Shown here: positions 28,707 to 47,780 of the stretch, in pieces
Numbering within the stretch: the first letter of the stretch is position 1
Layout: each line of letters starts with the position of its first letter
Assembly: GCA_003254925.1 (NCBI GenBank)
Contig: QANZ01019100.1
Coordinates: 1 to 64,000, forward strand
From: Chamaecrista fasciculata
Lineage: Eukaryota; Streptophyta; Magnoliopsida; Fabales; Fabaceae
Length of the DNA stretch: 64,000 nucleotides
Reading direction: 5' to 3'
Program-made: the position numbers and the translations under genes
Notes under the pieces: generated by a model
Seen by the model: only the letters and a program-made list of their open reading frames with translations
Databases searched by the model: none
What the model was told of the DNA's origin: nothing

Positions 28707-29245
28707 GAGGAAATCTACTATTTGGTCCCTCCTTTTTCACGCTTTAACTATTTGGTCTCTATATTTTTGAAATAGACTATTTGGTCCGTCATTTCTCATA
28801 ATTGTCAACTATTTAAACCCTCAGTTATCATAATCGTCAACTATCAGATGTTAAATGCTTACATGACACTGTTAAATGCCACTTTATCATCCTAATTACC
28901 TAAATCAACCGAACCGAACCAACAAACACAATAAAATTGGCCTAGAATTGAGTCAGATGAGATTCAAATATTTTTATTACATGTAAAGCTTCCATAAGGT
29001 ATAAATTATTAAATTATTCCCAAATCTCAAACCTCAGGTGATTCAAAATAGTTAAATATATGACATTTAACGTGTTACATGTGCACTTAATGGTCAAGTT
29101 ATCAGTGTTGGTAACGAAGATAGGCAACAGGGACTAACGAGTTGACATTTTTAATTTTTTTAGGGACCAAATAGTCTATTTCAAAAATGTAGGGACCAAA
29201 TAGTTAAAAGTGTGAAAAATGAAGGACCAAATAGTAGGTTTCCTC
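28707..29245. mobile_element. Foldback MITE, Mutator-like (539 bp)
   Basis: Inverted repeat with ends GAGGAAATCTACTATTTGGT and the complement of accaaatagtaggtttcctc. The 9-bp sequence TTGTTTTTT occurs exactly at both flanks (28698-28706, 29246-29254). The arms contain repeated ggaccaaatagt units. Long inverted repeats and a 9-bp duplication point to a Mutator-like origin. No transposase coding. Confidence 0.8.
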
Positions 29246-30385
29246 TTGTTTTTTTTATTGCTGTTATTTACTTTATTAATTTCCAATTATTGTTTTTATT
29301 TAACTTATTGCACCATACTATTTTTTTTTTATGAAATATTGTATCTATTAATCATTTTATTAAAATGGTTAGCAATCATTCTTTGTTGGATTTAACATGT
29401 TCATTCTAACTATAAACTCATTTATTTATTTATTTCTAATGAGAACAAAGCGGTATGTCCCAATTAACAAGTTGAGACTCATCAAAATAAGCTTTGTCTT
29501 TATCAACAATTTTTTTTTTTATACACACAACTTAATTTAAATCCAAAATAAAATTTAAGACACTCAATTATTTACTACTTGTGTTGAACGTACTTTGTTG
29601 GTTATAACTTATAAGCTCAAAATATAATTAAGCTCATTTTTTTTTCTCGACTCTTGTTTATCTGAATACTCTTTTTAGTCAAAAAGAAGAAGAAGAAGAA
29701 AATATCTATTTTAACAATTGACTTACCCAATATTACATATCAATTTGACCTTTTTTTAGTATTTATCCATTATAAAAGTACTCTTTGTTATAGTACAACT
29801 AACATCATAATGATTTTGTCCTATATATACATAAGTTATACACAATTTATATCTTAGTCCTCTATTTTTGATAGAGGATTCTGGTGTTAAAATTACGTGT
29901 TCTTGATAATATTACTAAAAATGCATTTTTATGTTCAAAATTAGTATTGAGTTCCTTGTTTTATTCTATAAATATCCCATACTTTCTTGTCCTATATATT
30001 ATATGCTTAGATATGTTTAGATGAGATAACAAAAGCTGTTTGAGATTTGGTTATTATCGAACGACGATTTTTTTTTTAAAAAAAAAACAAAAAGTTTTAA
30101 GATTTTATAATTGTAAATTTTTTAAACTTGAAAGTTACAAATTGATTAAATTAAATTTCTATAATTGAAAATAGAGGATGAATTTAGAAAATTATGACGG
30201 TTAAAGATTTTTTAATTATTTTTTTTCAAACATCTAACGAGCAAAAAAGTACTACTTAAACAATTTTAGTATGCTCTGGCAAAAAAAAAAAACAATTTTA
30301 GTATGCTTTGAACTTTTTATATTAAAAAAAATGAGATGATAATACTGTTGAAGGACAAAGATAAATATAAACATCTTAAAATCTA

Positions 30386-30972
30386 GGTCAACGTTTCAAA
30401 TTGGTCCTTTATGTATGGGTAGATTTCAAATTAGTCCGTTATCTTTTATTTGTTTCAAATTGGGCCTATATGTTTTCATGATATTTCAAATTAATTCCAA
30501 AAATATTGAATGTAGTCAAGTATCTCTCATTTCTATCTCGAATGCAAATCGAGTCTCAAAAGTGAATTAACTTGACTACATTGAAAATCTTAATGTGAAT
30601 TATAATTTGAAATAATAATGGTCAAGTATGTTTCATTATTATTATTTGAAATAATAATGAAACATACTTGACCATTATTATTTCAAATTATAATTCAAAA
30701 GTTAATTCACTTAGATAGAAAATCTTAAAACTCAATTTTCAAATCAAACATGCGAAATTTGTCATATCTCTCTCGTTTCAAATCTGAATATACAAATTAG
30801 AAATTGTATATGTATTAAATCTTAAAGAGTTTTTTCTTCACTCATTTAAGATTAATAGCAAAGGAGGTCAAATTTTTGAAAATATATTTAAAACCAATTT
30901 AATATATCATAGAAATGTGATGGACCAATATAAAATAAATGAAATATAAGGGACCAATGTGATATTTACCCC
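30386..30972. mobile_element. Foldback element (about 590 bp)
   Basis: The outer arms are imperfect: acgtttcaaattggtccttt near 30391 against the complement of aagggaccaatgtgatattt near 30949. The core 30597-30696 is a near-perfect palindrome with arms of about 45 bases (aatggtcaagtatgtttcat and its complement). No clear target duplication was found. Confidence 0.6.
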
Positions 30973-31483
30973 ATACATAAATATTCAATTTGAGACTTTG
31001 GTCTAAAATTTGCCAGTAAAGTAAAACCCATACCATTTTGTTTTAGTGGGAACTAATATATCCAATCATATTCAAATGATCAGATCCACTTTATATATTT
31101 TTTGGGCCAAAGATTCACTTTATATCTATCCGATGCATAAAGTATTATATTACTAGTTATCTTCTCCAATTAGGTTTTAACTTTTAACCATTATTATCTT
31201 CTCTGTTCCACTCAAACTCTGAAGTATAAATTTACATAGTCAAATATTATTTATTATCAATACTTGTATAGTTGTATGCTAATGAAAAACTTAATCATTA
31301 TTATTGACTGTAAATAATTCATGTAAATAACGCTTAATTATTAAAAAAATTTCCTAAAATATTGAATTATATAAGACAGATGGGTCAAAAATACATGCAA
31401 GACAAGAAAAGACGCGTAGTATGTAATTGAAAATTCTGTAAGTGTGGGAAGTGGGGGATACTGGTCATTTTTTTTTTTTTTGG

Positions 31484-31504
31484 NNNNNNNNNNNNNNNNN
31501 NNNN
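31484..31504. other. Short assembly gap with duplicated edges
   Basis: 21 Ns. The sequence ggtcatttttttttttt is present on both sides, so the two contig ends probably overlap and the duplication is an assembly artefact. Confidence 0.9.
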
Positions 31505-31699
31505 GGTCATTTTTTTTTTTTTTGGTGAGAAATAAACGAAATGAATCGATTAACCGAGGAAGGTGGTCAGAAGGTCAACATTATCAGCCGATCTTTCTCG
31601 GTGGCAACTGGCAACCATCCTAAAATTAACAAAACCATAAATTAAGAAAGAATATCAAACTAATTTTTTCTTCCCAAAGACACGAAACGAAACAGCAAA

Positions 31700-32205
31700 C
31701 AAAACCAGGCAGGCATCTTGCGGGAGGCGCAAAGGCAAAATTTTAGAGAAAGAATTGCGACTTCAAAGGAAACCCAGATTTGAGATCACGTCAAAATCAT
31801 TACTTTATCCCTCTTCTTTCCCCTCGCTTACATTCTCGCCATTGGGTATGCTACTTATATGCTAAATCTACACGATTTTTGAGGATTCAACTTTCTTTCT
31901 CCTTCGTTTTCTTGAGAGATTTTATTTATGCTACATTAATTAGATTTCTTTGTATTCTTTTTGTCTCCCCATTTGCGGTAACTGGAGAGCTTTCTTTCTT
32001 TGTTTCTTTCTTTATTTGTATTCTTATTTGGTGAAATGAATGAACGGATGATTTCATTTCCCTTGTGATGTGATTTAAGATGAGCTCCTTCTTCCAGTCA
32101 TCATCAGGGGAATGAATATTTTGGACTGACTTTTGTATGTGTCAATCCTCAGTATCAACTGATGACAGATCGTTGGATGAGGTAAAAAATCTGCGTGATT
32201 GTTTC
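31700..32205 (+). promoter_or_regulatory. CPK 5' leader with likely intron and in-frame upstream ATG
   Basis: A donor-like ggtatgct near 31843 and an acceptor-like tcaatcctcag ending at 32152 suggest a 5' UTR intron. An upstream ATG at 32137, in frame with the kinase and without a stop, lies inside that presumed intron; if the intron were retained, the protein would gain 23 residues in front of MGNTC. Confidence 0.4.
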
Positions 32206-37959
<5,754 letters not shown>

Positions 37960-40900
37960 CTTTTGGTTGTGCTTATTTTTGGCTTTGGTACTCATCAACT
38001 TGAAAAGGTATTTTTGGCTTTGGTTAAAATTCAACGTCAGTTTTCTTGGCAGTGACTATGTTCCACATCTTCTGATTGGAAGAATAACCTTTCTGAAATT
38101 TTAAAATTGATTAAATGAACCAATTGCTGTTATTGAGAGATTGTATATAATGACATGCATATATGGCCGAAATTACTAATCACTTCCCCTCTGGTTTCAT
38201 TTTCCACTTATGCTTTCTATCAAGTGTTTTTTCTTCCTCGCAACCAGCATTGACTAAGTGCACTCATCAGAATGAAACTTTCTGTCTCCAGTTTATATCC
38301 TTTTGCAATTTTTTATGAAACTCTATGTCAAAGTGTTGTTAATGATCTTGACAAGATTGTGGTTGGAGTGGATCAAACTTGGACTGGATCTGGGATTTAA
38401 CAGTTAATGCTGATTTAGTTCAGTAAATAACACTGTAATAATTAACATATTGTCTCTGCTTCTTGTGAAAATTTCAAAACCACTTCTTATTGTTGAATGA
38501 TTAATCTAGAGTTCTTTCTTGATGTAAGCTTTAGTGTACTTAGGAAATTTGCCAAGTCAGTGTTAACTGTTGACTACATGTTGCTTTGGGAGATTGTTAT
38601 AATTTATTTGACTCTTTGTTGGTTAATATCCAGCTACATCCGTTCTCTACTCTGACATATCATTTTGATGCAGGTTGTACAGAAAAGACAGAAAGAGAAG
38701 AATAAAGCACGAATTTTTTCAAATCCTAATTGTGGATGATCTATGTTGTTGTTGTATGATTGAAAAAACTGTTGAAGGTTATGAACTTCAGTGTGAAGTG
38801 TAACAGCTATTTAAAGTAGTTAAATTATTTTGCTGGTGTTTTAATGAGGGCATTCTGTTCATAGTTGTATGTTGATCTTCCAGATTTTTTCTTCTTTTTT
38901 TTTGGGGGGAGGGGGGTGTTCAAATTCAGGTTGTGTTCACAGATGTAAATCTTTACCACGCATGAGACTCTTGGTTGTCTTTGTGAAAATTAAATTAAAT
39001 TAAGAGCCTGGTTGCATTATGTATCACCACAATACTAGTTAAACTATTCTATTTTTTTTTCTACTTTTATGATTCAAATATAAAGAGATATTTTATTTAA
39101 ATTTATTACAAGATGAAATTATTATGCTATTATAGTATTGTTGTTAGAATATATGAATTTGTACACTTAGCTATAATTTTATGTTGAATGTTAAGATATA
39201 CAAGTTGATAAATTAGTTTTTATTATTTTTTTAAATAATTTAACACTTAGAATAGTTATAAGGTTTTTTTTATTAATACTATAAATGAAATTTAAAATAA
39301 TTTTAGAACTTAAGGAAAATTTGTACTTTCGTCTTGAATTCTGTAAGAAAGGACCATTGTAAAGTAAATTGGGTGAATTTCACTATAAAACAGTTTTACA
39401 TAGTCTTTTTGTACGGTAAGTTGTTTTATATAGTTTTTGGTAATTTTTCCGATGATTTTTCAAGGACAAGAAAATCAATTTAATGTAAATTTATGATAGG
39501 AATATCAATGCCGAAAGTAGGGACAGTAAAGGAAGCAATTGGTACATGAATAATTTTTTTTATTCTCACACGTTCTTAAGAATATAAAAGAAATATATGA
39601 ATTACTTAAAATATTTTTGTTACTGTTGAAAATAGATTTTATTGAATAAGATTCTGAATTGATTCATGCTACATTGAAGCTTGCTCACATATAAATACAC
39701 AAGAAAAGCACCCAGAACATTTAGTTGAACTACTCAACTACCTAATAAATATACTGACCAACTAACTTGATATATGAGATTGACTATTGATTCATCATTC
39801 TCAACATCCCCCCTCAAGCTGAGGATAGGAATTTTCTCAGCTTGCATTGTAGACTTTGACAATAAAGGCCGAAAAGTGGATTTGTAGGACAAAAGTAATT
39901 ATGGCTTGTGTTCTTGTTTGAGTCTCAGAGGCTCTCTTTATCATTAGAGCTTGTACTCATTTTAGAACCTCAGGGGCCATTAAAATAGTGATGACTTGTG
40001 TTCTTTTCCGAATCTCAGAGGCTCTCTTTATCTAGAGCTTGTACTCTTTTTAGAACCTCAGAAGTCATTAAAATAGTGTCCATCAAACTGGAAATCGGGG
40101 ATTTATGCTTGAATCATATACGAATCCCCAAATAAAGCAAGAAAGACATAATTTTTTTCCTAACCCATTCTCAGAAACTACTGGACTGTAAACAACAAAT
40201 TGAAAGAGGGACTAACAGAACTAGATCTCTATGGACCCAGTACTAAACCAAGAAAATAACACCACCAATCATCTAAACGGTGTTCTGGGTGGTGGCGTGT
40301 GGCGGCGCGTGGCAGCGGCTTTGACGGCGGAGTCACTAGGGTTTGGACGGTCGGCGGCTTCCGAGCACAGTGGTCCGGCGCGTGTCCCGAGATAATGGCC
40401 GGAGATGATTGGGTCTGAAAACCCTACCTAGGCGAGTGGAATATACTGAAAATGTGAATACGCTGGAGAAAGCCGAGATCTGAATAATCTTATTCAGAAT
40501 GAGTCGAAAAAGAGATCTGATTTTGGAGGAGACACAAATGCAGATTTGGAAAGAAATTTGAACAAGGAATTTTTGAGTTGGAATGACACACAACTCAATC
40601 AAGAATATTGAGGAGCACAACCCAAATTTTAACGGGAGACTCTGATACCATGTTGAAAATAGATTTTATTGAATAAGATTATGAATTGATACATGCTACA
40701 TTGAAGCTTGCTCACATATAAATACAGAAGAAAAGCACCCAGAACATTTAATGTTGAACTACTCAACTACCTAATAAATATACTGACCAACTAACTTATA
40801 TATGAGATTGACTATTGATTCATCATTCTCAACAGTTACAATATTTTCAAGAATATTACATTCGTATTTCAACAAAAATAAAAGAATTACAATTGTGCAT

Positions 40901-41695
40901 TTAATTCAACTATAATATTATTAAGAATATTTAATAATTTTTCAAATATGTCACTAATTTTGGTTTATATTTTTTTACTTGAAAAACTAATTTAATTTAC
41001 AAACCTAAGATTTTTTTGGTTAAAATGGAGGAGAGAAATGAATCATTAGAAGCACGCACACCAATGTTTAATAGATGACAAAATTCCTACTATAAATACT
41101 TACCAGTTACCACTTTAATTAATCACGTGGTGATAAATACATCAACTATTTGTATTTATATAGGTATTGATTTATAAAAGTTATAAATTTTTAAATTACA
41201 CAGCATTTTTTAACATTGAATTATTAATAAAATAAAATAACAAAATGCTAAGCAAAATTAGAAAATGAATGGTCGTAATATTTTTTTTCTTTTCAGAAGA
41301 GAATGGACTATTTTGTTATATTTTAATATTTTTTCTGGCCTGACTGAAAAAAAAAATCAAAGTTCTCCGGATAATTAAAAGAAAATTGAAAAACCTTAAA
41401 ATAATAGCATTTAGTGATTAGTGATTTGGTTTAAAACTGAAAATGGAGAAATGGCAGAGCTTGTAGAAATTTGTCACAAAGAAAAATTGTGAAATCTGGA
41501 TCTATAAGTTTGTCCGATTTACGCAAACGTAGGTTCAGGAGAACGACGTGCTAATTCTCTAATTTGTGATCGGAGACTCTAATTTTTCCGTCGTGGTCGT
41601 GGACGTAGATGATGATGATGATGAATTGATGATAGATGAGTAAATGCGAACATTTTCTTCTATGATCCAATCTCTATTTTCGTCTCTGAAAGAAA
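37960..41695. other. Region between the CPK and BIG1 genes
   Basis: Contains the CPK 3' part (a probable last exon from 38674, polyadenylation somewhere near 38,900-39,000), a TRIM-like LTR element (39624-40834) and A+T-rich sequence. From about 41,400 to 41,695 it should hold the BIG1 promoter and 5' leader. No separate gene seen. Confidence 0.6.
39624..40834 (-). mobile_element. TRIM-like LTR element between the CPK and BIG1 genes (1.2 kb)
   Basis: Two nearly identical LTRs, 39624-39806 and 40651-40834 (183-184 bp), begin TGTTGAAAATAG and end TTCTCAACA. The target duplication GTTAC flanks the element (39619-39623, 40835-40839). On the minus strand, the primer site TGGTATCAGAG lies next to the right-hand LTR (complement of 40640-40650) and the purine tract gaggggggatg next to the left-hand LTR, so the element reads right to left. 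The 0.84 kb interior has no protein coding; it includes a tandem duplication of about 90 bp (39903-40078) and a G+C-rich stretch (40270-40430). High LTR similarity implies recent insertion. Structurally whole for a non-autonomous element. Confidence 0.9.
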
Positions 41696-44600
41696 ATGTC
41701 GGCATCCCAAGCCCTCGGAGGTCCTTCACGTTGCGGTCGGGTTTTGGGTCCATCACTCGACAAGATCATCAAGAACGCGGCATGGCGTAAGCACTCCCAC
41801 CTCGTCTCCGCCTGCAAATCCGCTCTCGACAAGCTCGAAACTCTCACTGATTCGAGCTCGTTCCATTCCCAATCTCCTCTTTCAGGTCTCACCACCGTGG
41901 ACGCTGAATATGTCCTTCAACCTCTCCTTCTTGCGTTGGACTCTGCCTACGCCAAGGTTGTTGAGCCCGCTCTTGAATGCACATTCAAATTGATCTCTCT
42001 CGGCCTCGTCCACGGCGAGATTGATCGGACTGATGCCGGAACTACTGCCCCTGCTTCACAGTCCGCCGTTATCTTCAGGATGATTGAGGCAGTTTGTAAG
42101 TCAGGCGGCCTTGGGGAGGAGGCGATTGAGCAGGGCGTGCTAAGAGTATTGCTTGCAGCTGTTCGATCCCCTTGCATTTTAATCCGGGCTGACTGTCTCA
42201 TTCATATTGTGAGAACTTGTTATAATGTGTACCTTGGTGGGGTTAACGGTACCAATCAGATCTGTGCCAAGTCGGTTCTGGCTCAGATTATGATCATTGT
42301 CTTCACAAGGGTCGATAAAGACTCTATGGATGTCTCCGTTAAAAGGGTTTCTGTCAGCGAACTGTTGGAATTCACGGACAAGAATTTGAACGAGGGGAAT
42401 TCCATACTTCTTTGCCAAAACTTCATTAACGAGGTAATGGAGGCGAGTCAGGGTGTCCCTTTTCCTAATTCTAAGTTATCGTCTCTTCCGTCACCATCGT
42501 CGTTGCAAAATAGCCGTGCATCAGTGTCCAAAGCCGCAGATAGAACTAGTGTTTCTGGGGATGGAGAGTTTGATAATGAAGCGGGACCTAGTCTCAGTAA
42601 GATTAGGGAGGATGGTATTCTTCTTTTTAAAAATCTGTGCAAATTGACCATGAAATTCTCATCTCAACAGCACTCTGATGATCGTATCCTCTTGAGAGGG
42701 AAAATCTTGTCCTTGGAGCTCCTTAAGGTTGTGATGGATCATGCCGGCTCAATTTGGCGCATGAATGAGAGGCAAGTGGTATTATACTTATTACTCACTT
42801 GGAAGTAACATTTACATTTTGAGATACTCGTGATGGACCAAGATTATTTTCCCCATTCACTGTACTTGAGCGTCTTTCCTGAGGTATCCTAACTGAGGCA
42901 TTTATTCTATGGAATTTAGTCCATAATAAGCAACATTTTCTGATGACAAGTAGGAAGCTATATATTTTTAGTCGTGTAGTGCCGCACAGTGTATGTATAA
43001 ACTTACCGCAAGACTGCATAGAATATCTTTAGTTTCATGGTCTTCTATTATTGCAAAAGTGTTTATTACAGCTCCAGTCTTTAGCAGCTAGTATATTGTT
43101 GATTTAAATTAAAGCAAAGAATATCCAAACTAGAGTGCATCGGGTCTACACATCTTAATATGATTATTTCATTGCTAGATAGGTGCAGTGTTTCAAAGAA
43201 TATTTGCCTGAAACTCATGTTTACTTTTACATGGTGCAGGTTCCTCGATGCCATCAAACAGTATCTTTGCTTGTCTTTGTTAAAGAACAGTGCCCTGACA
43301 GTGATGGCCATTTTCCAGCTTCAGTGTTCTATTTTCATGAACTTGTTATCAAAATTCAGATCAGGGTTGAAAAAAGAAATTGGGATGTTTTTTCCCATGC
43401 TTATCCTTCGGGTTCTTGAGAATGTTCTTCAGCCAAGCTTTCTGCAGAAAATGACTGTCCTCAACTTATTGGATAAATTATCTCAAGATCCTCAAATTAT
43501 CATTGACATTTTCGTCAACTATGATTGTGATGTGGATGCTTCAAATATATTTGAAAGGTATCATGTTTTTTGTTATATATATATCTCTTGATCATACCCT
43601 GATAATGGTCACTGTCAAAGCCAACTGACATGATTTAATACTTTGCTGTTTTTAGATGACAGCTATGCTTAGTGGCCAGAAGAAAAAACATAAATAAGCT
43701 TATTAGAGAATAATCATTAGGCTCTGTATGCTAGTCTTTATGCTAATACTGGATCATAGGATGCCCTTTTATTGTAATTTATAGGTGGTGGAATAGTTCA
43801 AGTCCTTTGAATCCTTCTCATTTAAGTAAAATACTCCCTTAGATAAGTTGGACTTAGATACAATGGATCAGTAAATTTTAAATTAGATTGGATCAAAAGA
43901 TTGTCACTGTTCATAGAGTTTGAAAAGCTTTCACTAGATGCTGGTTTCTTGCTACAGTTGTTTATTGATCAACCCCTCATGTCTCATTCTAATTCAAATC
44001 TCTCAATAAATTACTATCAAAGAGTCAGATTATCTGGGGTTTTCCCTGGCGTGTTTGTGGAGAACTTTATTTAATTTTCTATCAGTTGGACTCCAGTCTC
44101 CTTTTTCTAGAGCTCAAGCTTATTCAGAGTCTGCAGAATGAATCTAGTGAACAGATTTTCTTTGTTTATATTCATTTGATTTCTGCATCTCGTTTTAGTA
44201 TTTAAACTCTTATAATTCCATCAGATATTTGCAGGATTGTCAATGGCCTTCTCAAAACTGCTTTAGGGCCACCCACAGGCTCAACAACAGCTTTGTCTCC
44301 AGTACAGGACATGACCTTCCGACATGAATCTGTGAAGTGCTTGGTCAGCATCATTAAGTCAATGGGATCATGGATGGACCAGCAGATAAGGATTGAGGAT
44401 TCATATCTGCCCAAGAGCTCTGAAAGCAGTAGCATAGCAGAGAGTCATCCAACTCTAAATGGAGAAGAAGGAAATGCTTCTGACCATGAGTTACATTCTG
44501 ATGTAAATCCTGAATTTTCAGGTGCTGCTACACTTGAGCAGCGTCGGGCATATAAAATTGAACTTCAGGTTGATTTTTTTTGCTTAGAAGAAGAGCAGTA

Positions 44601-47600
44601 TTTATGCAGTTACTGGGCTAAAATATCATTCCATACTTAGTATTGAGTATCTACTACATGATTCATAAACATATGTACACACTTGTATTGTATCTGTAGT
44701 ATTTTCGATCTGCCCTTCTATTATGCGATTTCTATCTGGTTGATTTATAAACAAACTCTTTTTTGGGGCACAATACCTGTTTATATGACTCAAAATTATG
44801 CATCATTTATCATTTTGACCTACTTGAATATTCTGTATTGATGATCTTTGTGGATTAAATGCAGAAAGGTATATCACTTTTTAATAGAAAACCTTCCAAG
44901 GGTATTGATTTATTGACAAGCAACAAAAAAGTTGGTAGTTCTCCAGAAGAAGTTGCTCTTTTCCTTAAGAACACTGCTGGCCTTGATGAAACCAAGATTG
45001 GTGACTACTTGGGGGAAAGGGAGGAATTTTCTCTAAAAGTTATGCATGCTTATGTAGATTCCTTTAATTTCAAAGGGATGGATTTTGGTGAAGCAATAAG
45101 GTTTTTTCTTCGGGGCTTCAGGCTGCCTGGTGAGGCACAGAAGATTGATCGCATCATGGAGAAGTTTGCTGAGCGTTATTGTAAATGCAACCCTAGTTCT
45201 TTTAGCAGTGCCGATACTGCTTATGTTCTTGCTTACTCTGTGATAATGCTTAATACAGATGCTCATAATAGCATGGTGAAAGATAAGGTATGCATGCTGA
45301 ATCTCTTCTTCTGGGTTTGGTTCCATTTCTTTTAGTCTTGATTGAACTTTTGAGGATTCCGTATCATATTTCTGATGATCATGTAGTAATTTTAATTATG
45401 GAAAGAAGAAGCTACGAAGGCAACACAATTTTTAAGTAAAATTTTCAGGTTATAGCATATATGTTACAAAAATTCATGGTGCATCGTCCTTATGTGAGTG
45501 ACTTATATGATGCTTGATTATCACTGTAAAATAAGATTCCAAAATAATTCTACTGCATATTACTGGTGATGTGAAGGTACATACATATATAGGAAAAAGT
45601 GAACCATCCTTATCCAAAAAGGAATATAACTAACTATCCTAATCCAAAAAGGTTTAAATAAAATAAATCTAAATTGAATATCAAATCCTAATCCAAATTT
45701 TAACAAACATTTCAAGTTAAATCCTAATCATACTTAAATCTTGATCCTAAATGATTTTATCTTTATCTTATTTCTCAACAATCATTATTTCATGACATGG
45801 CATAGCTAATTCGGGACATCATTTTTCTGATTCTACACTGTTAAATGTGACTATGGCCTGGGCTTTGTGACGTAAATTCTTTGTTGATTTTCTTCCAGAT
45901 GACAAAGGCTGATTTCATTCGAAACAATCGAGGAATAGATGATGGAAAGGATATACCAGAAGAATATCTTGGGGCCCTCTATGATCAAATTGTCAAAAAT
46001 GAAATTAAGATGAAAGCTGATTCTTCTGCACCTCAAAGCAAGCAGGAAAATAGCTTCAATAAATTGCTGGGGTTGGATGGTTTACTCAATCTTATGAATT
46101 GGAAGCAGAATGAGGATAAAGCAGTGGGTGCAAACGGGCTTCTCATTAGGCACATTCAGGAGCAATTTAAGTCAAAGTCTGGAAAATCAGAGTAAGTTTA
46201 AATATTGGCCTATTTTTTGAGGAGGGGGGAGGGGGAGAGATTTTTATGCTGTTCCTTTCATATGTATGAATTTCTATTTTATTGCACTACCTCAACAGCT
46301 TTAAATATCATCTGTTCCACTTAAAATAAATTGTCTGGTGACTTTAAATTTTATATCCTATTCATATTTGGGGATTCCCATTTACCCTTTTTGCAGATCT
46401 GTTTATCATTCTGTTACAGATGTGGCCATATTGAGGTTTATGGTGGAGGTCTGCTGGGGCCCTATGTTGGCTGCGTTCAGTGTAACTCTTGACCAGAGTG
46501 ATGACAGGATAGCTACTTCTGAATGTTTACAGGGACTTCGACATGCTGTGCATACCACTGCAGTGTTGGGCATGCAGACTCAAAGGGATGCTTTTGTTAC
46601 ATCTGTTGCCAAATTTACTTATCTACACTGTGCTGCAGATATGAAGCAGAAAAATGTTGATGCTGTCAAGGTAAATGCATCTTAGTTCTATTTTAGCTGA
46701 CAATCAAATTTGATTCATTAGAGGTTCTCCAAAGTGAGTGCTCATGTAAGAACGAATTAGGATTTTCATATGCTTTTTATTTCAACGTTTACAACAAAGA
46801 TAGCTTATTGCATACAACAGTTAGCATTATGCCAGCCTTATCATGCTCACAGTAAAAGACTGGTACTGGTTGGGCTATTTCTATTTGACTCGTTTCCTAC
46901 ATGAAATTGAAATGTGACTGAAGGCGTGTTTTGGTGTGTCATATGAGTTTGGATGGGATAGTTTAAGATAATACAGTATATGCTTATTTGTCATTTGGCG
47001 TGTGCAAAGGATTGTATAAACTTGTACCGTTAGGACAGTATAAAGTTTTTTGGCAATCTGTGGCCTTTGCATGTTTCTGGTGTGGAGTGAAACGCTAGAG
47101 TTGTTAATAATAAATTTCTCTTTCTTTGTATTATGTGGAAGAGGGTTATTTTTATGTCTTCTTTGCAGGTTTCTTCTTATGGTTTCCTCATGGGAGTAAT
47201 CTTTTGGGGATTGGACTAGAGGGTTTTGTTGAGTTGGGATTTTGAGTTTTTTTTTTCTTGTGTTTATTAATTTCTTTGAAGAGGATCTCTTGTCCTTTGT
47301 CTTTGTAAAGCTTTTTGTATTTTCTCTCTTCTCATCAATAAGTTCTTTATTCATCTTAAGAAAATCAATATCTATAGAAGAGGGGAGGTATCGGCCACTA
47401 TAAGAATTTTGTTTTTTTTTTTTTAAAAAAAATCATTTTCATCCTTCTCTGCTAATTTATTCATTTATTGTCATCTCATGTCACCATTACCGCCATTTCC
47501 ATTAACCAGATTGCCTCCACAGGCCACAGCCACAGCCACATCCCCACACCACCCATAGCAAAAGGGAGAGAGGGAAAAGGAAAACAATGGGGCACAGCTC

Positions 47601-47741
47601 ATAATATCATGAACATCAGAACATACATATCCCATTAAATATATAACATTGTGCTCATTCCATGATCTAATACATCAAACAAATAAAAAAAAAAAAAGCT
47701 TCTGATTCAGAGTGGAATTTCTAGGCGAGAGATACATTGAG

Positions 47742-47780
<39 letters not shown>

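Larger units (their letters stand above)
26240..31700. other. Gene-free, A+T-rich intergenic region with transposon relics
   Basis: 5.4 kb without a supportable gene. It contains the GLR 3' UTR, a dispersed GTGTCC-rich element (27559-27905), a 9-bp-duplication foldback element (28707-29245), a further foldback region (30386-30972), a TG/G-run microsatellite (about 28350-28384) and a tiny assembly gap (31484-31504). The remainder is A+T-rich with many homopolymer runs. Confidence 0.7.

Noticed and set aside
46881-47354. 157-codon minus-strand frame in BIG1 intron 6
   Set aside because: Lys/Ser-rich translation of T-rich DNA, no recognisable domain, located inside an intron and beside a retroposon-like tail.
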